From positions 1-64,000 of the forward strand of contig CALVLT010000003.1 of assembly GCA_944340905.1 (NCBI GenBank): a stretch of 64,000 bases of DNA. Reading direction: 5' to 3'. The DNA comes from an uncultured Clostridia bacterium (lineage in GTDB: Bacteria; Bacillota; Clostridia; Christensenellales; Borkfalkiaceae). Positions within the stretch are counted from its first letter, which is position 1. Every line of letters starts with the position of its first letter. The position numbers and the translations under genes are program-made. The notes under the pieces were generated by a model that saw only the letters and a program-made list of their open reading frames with translations, was not told the DNA's origin and did not search any database. This document shows positions 52,444-61,269 of the stretch, piece after piece.

Positions 52444-54210
52444 ATGAAAGAACGTTGTATGGCAGAATCCCGTGTTGCAAAATCGATGAAAAATACAGTG
52501 TTCGGGATGGTCGGTCTCTTTTGCAGTCTGATCGTCTCCTTTATTACGCGCTCTGTTTTCATCAGCATTCTCGGGGTGGAATACAACGGCGTCAACGGGC
52601 TTTTTACCAATGTTCTGCAGGTACTTAACCTCGCCGAACTCGGTTTTGCCACGTCCATCGCCTACTCCCTGTACAAACCGTTAAAGGAGCATGACGAAAA
52701 GACGGCGGCCATGCTCATGCGGTATTTCGCAAAAATCTACCGCATCATTGCCTTGGTCGTGGCGGTTGCAGGCTGCTGCTGTATCCCTTTTTTGCAGCAT
52801 CTGATCTCGGAGGATATTTCCGAATTATCCTTCTCGCTCAACGAGCTGCGTATCTATTTCGCAATGTATGTTGCGAATACGGTATGCAGCTATCTTCTGG
52901 CATATAAGCGGACGATCATCACGGCGGATCAGAACAATTACCTGACTTCCAATGTGGACAATATCTGCAACATCTGCCTGAATGTGCTGCAGATCGTTCT
53001 GTTGTACATCACCCGCAATTACTATGCTTATCTGATCACGCTGATCGCAAAGACGGTTGTCAACAATCTGATCATACACCTGATCGCGGGGAAGCGCTAT
53101 CCTTATTTGTCCAAATATAAGGGTGAACATCTTGCGAAAGAAGAAAAGTCGCAGCTGTTCAAAAACGTGCGGGCAATGTTCTGCCATCGCGTAGGGAACG
53201 TGATCAGCGTCAGCACGTCTTCGATCATCATTTCGGCATTTGTCAGCCTGATCGACGCGGGGAAGTACAGCAATTATATCATGATCGTCACGAACATCAA
53301 TAACTTTATCAATATCATTTTCAATTCCATGACGGCGAGCATCGGGAATCTCTGTCTGGGGAGCGATAAAGAGCATCAGTATGTCGTGTTCAAACGAATT
53401 TCATATATCTCCAATTTCTTTGCCGTATTTACCATGGTGTGCTATGTCTGCCTGTTCAACGATTTTATTGCGGTATGGCTGGGCGAGAGCATGCAGTTCG
53501 GGCTTCTGACCGTCGCTGCAATTTCTCTGAATGCGATGATCGGCTATATCCGCAAGACGGTAAACGCTTTCAAGGATGCCATGGGGCTGTTCCGGCAGGA
53601 TTGGTTCAAGCCCTTGCTGGAGGCGGGGGCAGGGATCGGTCTTGCCATCGGACTGAGCTACGTCTGGGGGACGTTCGGCGTTGTGATCGGATATACCATC
53701 GCGACCGTCGTGATCGCAATCCCGATCGAAAATTTTGTGTTGTTCCGGTATGGACTCAAACGTAAGGCAGCGGGGCAGGTTGTGAGCCTGCTTGCGACCG
53801 CTGCGATGAGTTTTCTTCTCACCGCTTTGGTTTACTATATCTGCACGTTCATTCCGGTCGGGATCGGGTGGTTCATACTTGAATGTGTATTTGTGGTCGT
53901 CTTTGCGGCGGGGGCATTCTTCCTTTTGACCTGCCGTACGAGCGAATTCAGATATTACGTGGGGCTGGCAAAACAAATCCTGAAAAAGATATTCAGAAGG
54001 GGAGAGCGGGCGGCAACTGCCTTGCAGGCGTCCTCCGACGCCCTTCCCGAGGAATTGGAGCGGGAGGTGGCGCAGACGACGCTGCCCGAGGATGCACTGC
54101 CCGAGGACGCACTGCAGACAGACGAACCGTCTGAGAACAGCACCCCGCCGCATGGCGACGCATCGCAACAGACAGCGGGCGAACCGCCGCAGGACGGAAA
54201 ATCGGAATGA
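52444..54210 (+). CDS. Wzx-like polysaccharide flippase (MATE/MOP superfamily)
   Basis: A multi-pass membrane protein of about 588 residues with twelve to fourteen hydrophobic segments (about residues 10-480). The N-terminal VAKSMKNTVFGMVGLFCSLIVSFITRSVFISILGVEYNGVNGLF is typical of oligosaccharide-lipid flippases that move undecaprenyl-linked repeat units outward. It ends with a soluble acidic, Pro-rich tail (about 60 residues, with LPEDALPEDALQTDEP). The start is uncertain: ATG 52438, 52444 and 52459 and TTG 52399 are all in frame; 52444 has AGG eight bases upstream. The gene body returns toward normal GC. Confidence 0.85.
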   Translation: MKERCMAESRVAKSMKNTVFGMVGLFCSLIVSFITRSVFISILGVEYNGVNGLFTNVLQVLNLAELGFATSIAYSLYKPLKEHDEKTAAMLMRYFAKIYRIIALVVAVAGCCCIPFLQHLISEDISELSFSLNELRIYFAMYVANTVCSYLLAYKRTIITADQNNYLTSNVDNICNICLNVLQIVLLYITRNYYAYLITLIAKTVVNNLIIHLIAGKRYPYLSKYKGEHLAKEEKSQLFKNVRAMFCHRVGNVISVSTSSIIISAFVSLIDAGKYSNYIMIVTNINNFINIIFNSMTASIGNLCLGSDKEHQYVVFKRISYISNFFAVFTMVCYVCLFNDFIAVWLGESMQFGLLTVAAISLNAMIGYIRKTVNAFKDAMGLFRQDWFKPLLEAGAGIGLAIGLSYVWGTFGVVIGYTIATVVIAIPIENFVLFRYGLKRKAAGQVVSLLATAAMSFLLTALVYYICTFIPVGIGWFILECVFVVVFAAGAFFLLTCRTSEFRYYVGLAKQILKKIFRRGERAATALQASSDALPEELEREVAQTTLPEDALPEDALQTDEPSENSTPPHGDASQQTAGEPPQDGKSE

Positions 54211-54271
54211 TCGTTCCGAACGGGCTGCCGCAGAACACAGAGGCAATACAAATGACAAAGGAGACGCAGAG

Positions 54272-55288
54272 ATGAAAATTGTAACGGTGGGAGAGATCAT
54301 GCTCAGGCTTGCCCCTGCGGGGTACTACTGTTTTGTGCAGGCGGACGGGTTCGGAGCGGAATACGGCGGAGGGGAGGCGAACGTCGCCGTCTCTCTTGCC
54401 AATTTCGGTGCGGAGAGCGTCTATGTGACCAAGCTGCCCGCCCATGACATCGGACAGGCTGCCGTCAATGCGCTGCGCCGCTATGGGGTCGATACGCGCT
54501 ATATCGTGCGCGGCGGCGAGCGGATCGGCATCTATTTCATGGAGAAGGGAGCTTCGCAGCGTCCCAGCAAGGTCATCTATGACCGCAAGGGGTCTGCCTT
54601 TGCCGAGTCCCGCTATGAGGAGTTTCGTTGGGAGGACATCCTGCGGGATGCCGACTGGCTGCATATCACGGGCATCACGCCCGCGCTGGGTGAGAACACC
54701 GCCGATCTGACGCTGCGTCTGTGCAGGGCGGCAAAGGAACGGGGGGTGAAGATCTCCTGCGATCTGAATTACAGAAAGAAACTGTGGACGCGCGAACGGG
54801 CGCGGAAGGTCATGTCGCAGGTCATGCCCTATGTTGACGTGTGCATCGCCAACGAAGAGGATGCAAGCGACGTGTTCGGCATCCATGCGGCGAATACCGA
54901 TGTGACGAAGGGCGCGCTCGACAAGGACGGCTATGTAAGCGTGGCAAAGCAGCTCGCGGAGCGGTTCGGCTGTGCCAAGGTCGCGATCACGCTGCGCACC
55001 TCCCTGTCGGCGAGCGACAACCTCTGGGCGGGGATGCTCTATGACGGCGAGGCGCACTTCTCGCGCGAGTATCCCGTGCACATCGTTGACCGCGTGGGCG
55101 GCGGCGACAGCTTTGCGGCGGGGCTGATCTACGCGCTGCTCAAGGGGGAGGAGGCGCAGGGCGCGATCGAATTTGCGGTCGCGGCGAGTTGCCTCAAGCA
55201 CACCATCGAGGGCGATTTCAACATGGTCGGCGAGGCGCAGGTGCGCGCGCTGGCGGGCGGCGACGGGAGCGGCCGTGTGCAGAGATAA
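54272..55288 (+). CDS. PfkB-family sugar kinase, KdgK-like
   Basis: A 338-residue ribokinase-fold kinase. It opens IVTVGEIMLRLAPAG, has YGGGEANVAVSLANFG and the ATP/anion-hole motif DRVGGGDSFAAGLIYALL with the catalytic Asp. Best match by pattern is 2-dehydro-3-deoxygluconate kinase, which feeds the Entner-Doudoroff route; other sugar kinases cannot be excluded. AAAGGAG lies 8 bases before ATG 54272. It lies 61 bases after the flippase and ends in a terminator, so it may be the last gene of the capsule transcript. Confidence 0.85.
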   Translation: MKIVTVGEIMLRLAPAGYYCFVQADGFGAEYGGGEANVAVSLANFGAESVYVTKLPAHDIGQAAVNALRRYGVDTRYIVRGGERIGIYFMEKGASQRPSKVIYDRKGSAFAESRYEEFRWEDILRDADWLHITGITPALGENTADLTLRLCRAAKERGVKISCDLNYRKKLWTRERARKVMSQVMPYVDVCIANEEDASDVFGIHAANTDVTKGALDKDGYVSVAKQLAERFGCAKVAITLRTSLSASDNLWAGMLYDGEAHFSREYPVHIVDRVGGGDSFAAGLIYALLKGEEAQGAIEFAVAASCLKHTIEGDFNMVGEAQVRALAGGDGSGRVQR

Positions 55289-55351
55289 CCGGAAGAAAGG
55301 GGCACGCGGGGATGTCTCTCGCGGGAATCTCGGCTGCCCGCCTGAAAAATT

Positions 55352-55374
55352 GCCGCCTTTGGGCGGCTTTTTTT
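55352..55374 (+). terminator. Intrinsic terminator after the sugar kinase
   Basis: GCCGCC (55352-55357), loop TTTG, GGCGGC (55362-55367), then seven T. Confidence 0.9.
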
Positions 55375-55383
55375 CAAAAACTC

Positions 55384-55412
55384 TTTACACGGGGCGGGAT
55401 TTGTTATATAAT
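55384..55412 (+). promoter_or_regulatory. Sigma-A promoter for the 55431 membrane-protein pair
   Basis: TTTACA (55384-55389), 17-base spacer, TATAAT (55407-55412). GGAAGGAG lies before ATG 55431. Confidence 0.85.
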
Positions 55413-55430
55413 AGCAGGGAAGGAGTGGCT

Positions 55431-56252
55431 ATGCGTACAGTGTTCGGTAGTTGGAAATACGTCTTCAAAAACATATGGTTCTTGCTGCCGTTTGCCGTGG
55501 TGCCGGCGGTATTCATGTCTCTCTCGCTCGACTATCAGTGCGTCAGTACGGTATGGGGGAACTTCTTTGCGGGCGATCCCCGCGCAGACTTTTTGGAGCT
55601 GTTCCATGCATGGAGCTTTATCCGCGTGGACAGCTGGCTCGGAGGCATCTACAGCGCGCTTGCCGTCATTTCCGTCATCTTCTTCATGTCGCTGTTGCTG
55701 GCGTTCGTGGAAAAGCATATGCGGCTGGGCAAGTGCACGCTCAGCGGCATCGGCGCACAGTTTTTGAACAACCTGCCCTCCGTCACCTTTGCAGCACTCG
55801 CCTACCTTGTGCTGTATGAAGTGTGGGCGGTCGTGCTCTCGGCGGTTATGTTTGCCGTGTCGGAAATTTCCGCAACGGCTACGGTGTACGCGGCAGACGT
55901 CGTATTCATCCTCATTTTTTCGTTCGTGCTCGTCTACCTTTCCACCATTCTCTACCTGTGGCTGCCCTGTAAGCAGATGACGGGGTTCCGCTTTTTCGAG
56001 GCGTTCACCTACTCCTACCGCCTGATGGTGGGGGTGCGCGGCAAACTTCTGCTCTCTTTTTCCATCTCGCTTGCGGCGCTCTTCATTCTGTTGTGCGGCT
56101 GTTCCTTCCTGCCCTCGGCAGTTTTCTATCTCGTCGGGCTGGCTGCGTTTGCACTGCTGTTCATGAATTTCTGCGTCCGCATGGAAGCGGTCTATTTCGA
56201 GACGGACAAACTCGATCGGGAAGATCTGCTCCGTCATAAGTGGGAGGTCTGA
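55431..56252 (+). CDS. Hypothetical multi-pass membrane protein A
   Basis: A 273-residue protein with about six hydrophobic segments and no recognised domain. It begins MRTVFGSWKYVFKNIWFLLPFAVVPAVFM. A loop carries FRFFEAFTYSYRLMVGVRGK, and a short soluble C-terminus ends KLDREDLLRHKWEV. Its spacing of one base to the next gene and similar layout (an N-terminal amphipathic start, then six segments) suggest a heteromeric or paralogous pair. Confidence 0.7.
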   Translation: MRTVFGSWKYVFKNIWFLLPFAVVPAVFMSLSLDYQCVSTVWGNFFAGDPRADFLELFHAWSFIRVDSWLGGIYSALAVISVIFFMSLLLAFVEKHMRLGKCTLSGIGAQFLNNLPSVTFAALAYLVLYEVWAVVLSAVMFAVSEISATATVYAADVVFILIFSFVLVYLSTILYLWLPCKQMTGFRFFEAFTYSYRLMVGVRGKLLLSFSISLAALFILLCGCSFLPSAVFYLVGLAAFALLFMNFCVRMEAVYFETDKLDREDLLRHKWEV

Positions 56253-56253
56253 A

Positions 56254-57276
56254 ATGCGGTTCCGCAACGCCGTTCATATCACCGTCGATAATTTTTCAAG
56301 CGCATTCAAAATGTTTTTGTACAGGTTGGTCGTGGGCGTGCTCACGTTCAGCCTTGTCTACGTCATTTTGCAGCTCTCGCTCAGCGTCATTGTGGGAAGT
56401 GCCGAGCTGCAGGCGCTCAAGGACCTGGTGGGGGAATTTTTCCGTGCGCTCTTTAGCGGGGACTCTGCGTACCTTGCGCAGTTTCAGGAGAACTTCAACG
56501 CGGCGCTCGGGGATTTTTTGCGCCTGATCACACAAAACGGCGGAGCGATCGCGGGCGCGGTCGTGGGCGTGTGTCTGATCTATCTTCTGTCACGGTTCCT
56601 GAACGGACTCTGCCACTTTACGGCGGCAAGCATCATGAACGACCGCATGGGCTCGTTCGCGCGTACCAGTTTTTCCGCAGCGTTCTTCAAAAATCTGGGC
56701 AGCGCCGCGCTCTATGAGGTCATCTATGTGCCGATCTCCTTCGTGTACGATGCGCTCTCGCTGGCGGCGTGCTGGTTTTTGTTCTTCTATCTGCCCTCCT
56801 TCCTGCCCACATGGGGATTTCTGACGATCTTGCTTGCGCTCTCGCTGACGATCGCGCTCTTCATCTGCCTGCAGTCGCTCAAGATGACGCTCATCTCCGC
56901 ATGGATCCCCGCCGTGCTCACGGGCACCGCGAGCGTGGCAAAGGGGCTGCGGATGTCGCTGCGCAGCAAAAGCCCGTTCTGGAAGCGGTTTGCCAGCTAT
57001 CTCGTGGCAGACTATCTCATTGTAGTGGTCAACGTCATGTTCGGGCTGTTCACGCTGGGCAGCGCGCTGCTCGTCACCATTCCGCTGAGCTTTCTGTTCC
57101 TGCTGGCGCTGCAGTGCGTGCATTTTTATGAGGACAGCGGGAAGAAATATTTCATCTCCATCCACAATATTGCGGGAGCGGAGGGGACCGTCGCGCAGAA
57201 CATCGATACGGGCGAGGACAGCCTGGAAGAGCTGAACAGGAAGACCAACGCCCCGACGGACGGCGGCGACAAGTGA
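56254..57276 (+). CDS. Hypothetical multi-pass membrane protein B
   Basis: A 340-residue protein with about six hydrophobic segments and an acidic soluble C-terminus (GEDSLEELNRKTNAPTDGGDK). It shares the general layout of the gene before it (FRNAVHITVDNFSSAFKMFLYRLVVGVLTF at the start, a Phe-rich extended loop about 105-140). The two are probably functional partners. No family was recognised. Confidence 0.7.
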   Translation: MRFRNAVHITVDNFSSAFKMFLYRLVVGVLTFSLVYVILQLSLSVIVGSAELQALKDLVGEFFRALFSGDSAYLAQFQENFNAALGDFLRLITQNGGAIAGAVVGVCLIYLLSRFLNGLCHFTAASIMNDRMGSFARTSFSAAFFKNLGSAALYEVIYVPISFVYDALSLAACWFLFFYLPSFLPTWGFLTILLALSLTIALFICLQSLKMTLISAWIPAVLTGTASVAKGLRMSLRSKSPFWKRFASYLVADYLIVVVNVMFGLFTLGSALLVTIPLSFLFLLALQCVHFYEDSGKKYFISIHNIAGAEGTVAQNIDTGEDSLEELNRKTNAPTDGGDK

Positions 57277-57335
57277 GTTCGGAAATTACGGCGCGCGGAA
57301 AACGGCGCGCCGAAGAAGTATAAGGAGTGAAGAAT

Positions 57336-59054
57336 ATGAGTTATCAGAGCATCTATGAGGCATGGCTGGCGGACCCGCGCCTGGCGGAGACGGACAGGGC
57401 GGAGCTTGCGGCGATCGCCGCGGACGAAAAGGAGAAGGAATACCGCTTCGGCGGCGAGCTGGAATTCGGCACGGCGGGCATGCGCGGCATCATCGGCTGC
57501 GGCATGAACATGATGAACGTCTATACCGTCATGCGGGCGACGCAGGGGCTTGCCGGATACCTCAAGACGCTGCCTGCCGCGCAGCAGGCAAAGGGCGTGG
57601 TCATCTCCTACGATACGCGCAGAAATTCCGCCCTGTTTGCGCGCAAGGCGGCGGGGGTGCTCGCCAGGAACGGCATCAAAGTCTATCTCTTCGACGACGT
57701 GCACCCCGTTCCCATGCTCTCGTATGCGGTGCGGTATCTGGGCACTGCGGCGGGGATCATGATCACCGCATCGCACAATCCCAAGGAATACAACGGCTAC
57801 AAGGTGTACGGCGAGGACGGCGCGCAGATGTCGCCCGAGGCGACCAAGGTCGTCGTCTCGTTCATCGATCGGATCACCGATTACCTGTCCGTCACGGGGG
57901 AGGAGGACAGCCCGCTCATCCTGCCCGTTCCCAGGGAAGTGGACGATACCTATATCGAGGCGCTCAAAAAGCTCACCCTGTCCCAAGAGGCGGTGGCAAA
58001 GTGCGGGAAGGACTTAAAGCTCGTCTACACGCCCGTGCACGGTTCGGGCTATGTTCCCGTCACGCGCATCCTGAAGGAGCTGGGCATCAACGTGACGGTC
58101 GTGCAGGAACAGACGACGAAGGACACCGAATTTTCCACCGTGAAGGTGCCCAATCCCGAGTTCAAGGAGACCCTCTCGATGGGCATCGCGCTCGCGGATA
58201 AGATCGATGCGGACGTCGTGTTCGGCACCGACCCCGATTCCGACCGCCTCGGCGTTGCCGTCAAGAACGGCGAGGGCGAGTTCGTGGCGCTCTCGGGCAA
58301 CCAGGTGGGCATCCTGCTTCTGGATTACATTCTCACCCGCCTGAAGGAGGAGAACGCCCTGCCCGCCAATGCCGCGGTCGTCAAGTCCTTTGTCACGACG
58401 GGTATGGCGAAGGCGATCTGCGACGATTTCGGCGTCGCCCTCTTTGAAACGCCCGTCGGGTTCAAGTTCATCGGCGAGAAGATCAAGGAGTGGGAGGCGG
58501 ACGGCTCGCATACCTTCGTGTTCGGGTTTGAGGAATCGTGCGGCTATCTGCGCGGCACCCATGCCCGCGATAAGGACGCCGTCGTCGCGTCCATGCTGTG
58601 CGCGGAGATGGTCTGTTACTACACCTACATCGGCAAGACGGTGTGGGGCAGGCTGCAGGAAATTTACGCAAAATACGGCTATGTGCTCGACAAGAACGAG
58701 TCCATCCAGTATGCCGGCCTGAACGCGATGAAGGAGATGAACGCCGTCGTGGACGCGCTCAAGACGGTGGACGTCAAAGCGTTCGGTTCTTTCCCCGTGG
58801 AGGCGGTGCGCGACTATTCCGCCGACGTGCGCAGGGCGGCGGACGGCACCACGCAGCCGCTGAACATTCCCAAGTGTAACTGCGTCTACTATGAGCTGGC
58901 GGGCGGTTCCTTCGTGTGCGTGCGCCCCTCGGGCACGGAGCCGAAGCTGAAGATTTACTACTCCGTCAAGGCGCCCACCGAGCAGGCGGCGCAGGAAGAG
59001 CTGGTCGGCGTCAAGGCGTCCGTCCAACAGCTTTTGGACAGCGTGAAACAGTAA
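57336..59054 (+). CDS. Phosphoglucomutase/phosphomannomutase (second copy)
   Basis: A 572-residue alpha-D-phosphohexomutase: FGTAGMRGIIGCGMNMMN, phosphoserine loop TASHNPKEYNGYKVYG, metal loop DPDSDRLGV, GFEESCGYLRGT and RPSGTEPKLKIYYS. It is a paralogue of the enzyme at 42064 and keeps all catalytic loops. Likely a housekeeping phosphoglucomutase for glycogen or UDP-glucose metabolism. AAGGAG lies 8 bases before ATG 57336. Confidence 0.92.
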   Translation: MSYQSIYEAWLADPRLAETDRAELAAIAADEKEKEYRFGGELEFGTAGMRGIIGCGMNMMNVYTVMRATQGLAGYLKTLPAAQQAKGVVISYDTRRNSALFARKAAGVLARNGIKVYLFDDVHPVPMLSYAVRYLGTAAGIMITASHNPKEYNGYKVYGEDGAQMSPEATKVVVSFIDRITDYLSVTGEEDSPLILPVPREVDDTYIEALKKLTLSQEAVAKCGKDLKLVYTPVHGSGYVPVTRILKELGINVTVVQEQTTKDTEFSTVKVPNPEFKETLSMGIALADKIDADVVFGTDPDSDRLGVAVKNGEGEFVALSGNQVGILLLDYILTRLKEENALPANAAVVKSFVTTGMAKAICDDFGVALFETPVGFKFIGEKIKEWEADGSHTFVFGFEESCGYLRGTHARDKDAVVASMLCAEMVCYYTYIGKTVWGRLQEIYAKYGYVLDKNESIQYAGLNAMKEMNAVVDALKTVDVKAFGSFPVEAVRDYSADVRRAADGTTQPLNIPKCNCVYYELAGGSFVCVRPSGTEPKLKIYYSVKAPTEQAAQEELVGVKASVQQLLDSVKQ

Positions 59055-59064
59055 CTTACTCTAT

Positions 59065-59100
59065 GCGCGCCCTGCGGTTCTTTGCAGGGCGCGCTTGCTG
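59065..59100 (+). terminator. Terminator after the phosphoglucomutase
   Basis: An 11-bp stem GCGCGCCCTGC (59065-59075) / GCAGGGCGCGC (59084-59094), followed by TTGCTGT. The stem is strong; the T-tract is poor. Confidence 0.7.
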
Positions 59101-59157
59101 TCCGGCATGTCTGATTTTAATTTTTTGTGAAACTTTTACGAAATGTAGAAGTTTATA

Positions 59158-59187
59158 TTGACAATTCTCCCGATTTGGTCGTATAAT
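59158..59187 (+). promoter_or_regulatory. Sigma-A promoter of the regulator-AraM-isomerase operon
   Basis: TTGACA (59158-59163), 18-base spacer, TATAAT (59182-59187). An ATG at 59186 is part of this -10 and so cannot be the start of the protein. Confidence 0.85.
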
Positions 59188-59204
59188 GGGGAAAACTCGG
59201 GAGA
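59166..59204. promoter_or_regulatory. Inverted repeat flanking the -10 of the ArsR-like regulator
   Basis: TCTCCCGA (59166-59173) and TCGGGAGA (59197-59204) are perfect 8-base arms, 31 bases centre to centre, on either side of the TATAAT. Only the right arm would be transcribed, so this is more likely a DNA operator than an RNA hairpin. Confidence 0.55.
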
Positions 59205-59212
59205 TTGAAGAT

Positions 59213-60124
59213 ATGATTTATCTAAAGGATTTCAAACAGGGGCGCCTGTTGTACGAGGCGCTCGATTCCGATGTGCGGCTGGGCATTCTCGACGAGCTGC
59301 GCCAAAAGGGGGAGCTGAACCTCGCCTACTTTGCCAACCGTTTCAACGTGTCCAACGGCGCGATCACGGCGCACGTCAAAAAACTGCACGCGGCGGGGCT
59401 GATCGAAATTTCCACTTCCTCGGGCATCCGCGGCACGCAGAAGATCTGCTCGCTCGCGGCGGACAAGATCGTCATCGACTTTCTTGCCAACCGGCAGGAG
59501 GAGGGTCGCGTGGACTCGGCGCAGATCGACGTGGGGCAGTATGTCGCCTACGAGGTGCATCCCACCTGCGGGCTGGCGACGCGCGAATCCATCGTGGGAA
59601 GATTTGACGATCCCGCCTGTTTTTCCTACCCCGAGCGTTTCCGCGCGGGCATTTTGTGGCTCTCATACGGCTATGTCGAATACCTGCTGCCCAATTATCT
59701 CACGGAGACCACCCGTCTTTCCGCACTGCAAATTTCTTTGGAGCTTGCCTCGGAGGCGCCCGGCTATGCCGCCTACTATCCGAGCGACGTGCACTTCTCC
59801 CTCAACGGCAAGGAGCTGGGCACGTACCTGAGCAAGGGCGAGTACAACGACCGCACCGGCTCGGTCAGCCCCTCCTGGTGGTACGGCAACCTCGGGCAGT
59901 ACGGCAAGAAAGTCACCGTCACGGTGGGGGCGGACGGCACCTATATCGGCGGCGTCAAAACTTCGCCGACGCGCCTGACTGACCTCGGCATCCGCCCGGG
60001 CGAACAGCTGCGCCTGCGCATCTCCGTGCCCGAAAATGCCGAACACCGCGGCGGATTCACGCTGTTCGGCAAGGGATTCGGCGACTATGACGAGGGGATC
60101 GTCTGCAGCTTTATCGGCAAGTGA
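59213..60124 (+). CDS. ArsR-like HTH transcriptional regulator with C-terminal sensor domain
   Basis: A 303-residue protein. The N-terminal winged helix is clear (EALDSDVRLGILDELRQKGELNLAYFANRFNVSNGAITAHVKKLHAAGLIEISTSSGIRGTQKICSL). The remaining about 200 residues are beta-rich (for example YYPSDVHFSLNGKELGTYLSKGEYNDRTGSVSPSWW) and probably bind a sugar or sugar phosphate. I chose ATG 59213 because the upstream ATG lies in the -10 box; GGGAG sits about 10 bases before. The inverted repeat across the promoter suggests autoregulation. Confidence 0.82.
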   Translation: MIYLKDFKQGRLLYEALDSDVRLGILDELRQKGELNLAYFANRFNVSNGAITAHVKKLHAAGLIEISTSSGIRGTQKICSLAADKIVIDFLANRQEEGRVDSAQIDVGQYVAYEVHPTCGLATRESIVGRFDDPACFSYPERFRAGILWLSYGYVEYLLPNYLTETTRLSALQISLELASEAPGYAAYYPSDVHFSLNGKELGTYLSKGEYNDRTGSVSPSWWYGNLGQYGKKVTVTVGADGTYIGGVKTSPTRLTDLGIRPGEQLRLRISVPENAEHRGGFTLFGKGFGDYDEGIVCSFIGK

Positions 60125-60144
60125 GGCAAACGGGGAGGGAGGAT

Positions 60145-61269
60145 ATGGACATTCAGGCGCTTTCCGCGCGGTTCGGCATCAACGCCGAGCGCAGGACGGG
60201 CGGAGGCTTTCCCGTCTTTGAAACATCGGTCAAAGGGCTGCGCGTGCTGCTCGTGTCGGACGAGACGACGGCACGCTTTTTGCCGCAGGCCGCGGACATG
60301 GTGGGGCGCAATGCCGCCAAGTGCGCCGCGCTTGTGCTGCCCTCGCCCGAGCCCGTGGCGGACGAGGCGACGGTTGACGCCGTCATAAAGGCGGGCGCGG
60401 AATATGACTACCTGCTCGCCGTGGGGGCGGGCACGCTCAACGACCTTTGCAAGTACGCGGGTTTTCTCATGCACAAAAAGAGCGGCGTGTTCGCCACCGC
60501 GCCCTCGATGGACGGCTTTACCTCGGGCGTGACCCCCCTCATCGAGGGCGGGCGCAAGATCACCCGCCCCGCGCAGACGGCGTCCGACGTTCTGATGGAT
60601 CTCGGCGTGCTGTGCGCGGCGCCCCGCATCATGACGGGCGCGGGCGTGGGGGACATTCTCGCCAAGTACTGCGCGCTCACCGACTGGCGCATCTCCTCTT
60701 ATCTGACGGGGGAGGCGGTCAACGAGGAGGCGTTCTCCCTCATGCTCGAGGCGGTGCGCGCGTGCGACGGCGCCCTGCCCGTCCTGCAGCGCGGCGAGGC
60801 GGAGGGCGTGGAAAAGCTGATGGATGCCCTGCTCATCTCGGGCTATGCCATGGTCATCGCGGGCAATTCCCGCCCCGCATCTGGCGCGGAGCACCACATG
60901 AGCCACTTTCTGGAACAGGACTTTCTGCGCCGCGGCGAGCGCATCCCGCTGCACGGCGTCAAGGTGGGGCTGGGGACGATGGTCTCCCTCTACCTGTACC
61001 ATACGCTTGCGCGCCGCCCCGCGTTCGAGGGGTGCGAAAGGGTGTATGCCGCGGCGGAACATCTGCCGCAGCCCGAATATGTCGAGGGCGCTTTGCGCTC
61101 GTTCGGCTGCCCCGTCCGCTTTTCACGGCTCGGGATTCCGCGCGAGACGGTGCGCCGCATGTTCTTCGAGGCATACAAGCTGCGCGATCGGTTCACCATC
61201 CTCGCGCTGTACTGCAAGTACGGCTTCATGCGCGACACGGCGGACGAACTGCTGGAGAGGTTTTATTGA
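60145..61269 (+). CDS. Iron-containing alcohol dehydrogenase family, glycerol-1-phosphate dehydrogenase (AraM/EgsA)-like
   Basis: A 374-residue NAD(P)-dependent enzyme of the AraM group that in Bacillus makes sn-glycerol-1-phosphate from dihydroxyacetone phosphate. Visible features: VGAGTLNDLCKYAG (nucleotide loop), TAPSMDGFTSGVTPLIEGG, and the metal-ligand region ASGAEHHMSHFLEQ together with HGVKVGLG. GGAGGGAGG lies just before ATG 60145 (a GTG at 60121 overlapping the regulator stop is possible). The partner prenyltransferase PcrB is not in the window. It overlaps the isomerase by 3 bases. Confidence 0.85.
   Translation: MDIQALSARFGINAERRTGGGFPVFETSVKGLRVLLVSDETTARFLPQAADMVGRNAAKCAALVLPSPEPVADEATVDAVIKAGAEYDYLLAVGAGTLNDLCKYAGFLMHKKSGVFATAPSMDGFTSGVTPLIEGGRKITRPAQTASDVLMDLGVLCAAPRIMTGAGVGDILAKYCALTDWRISSYLTGEAVNEEAFSLMLEAVRACDGALPVLQRGEAEGVEKLMDALLISGYAMVIAGNSRPASGAEHHMSHFLEQDFLRRGERIPLHGVKVGLGTMVSLYLYHTLARRPAFEGCERVYAAAEHLPQPEYVEGALRSFGCPVRFSRLGIPRETVRRMFFEAYKLRDRFTILALYCKYGFMRDTADELLERFY

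Noticed and set aside
59186..59212. ATG at 59186 as start of the ArsR-like regulator.
   Set aside because: It is inside the TATAAT box at 59182-59187; transcription begins downstream.
60447..61268. A long in-frame extension upstream of the TIM-barrel isomerase.
   Set aside because: It lies wholly inside the AraM-like gene in another frame; the family start is at 61269.
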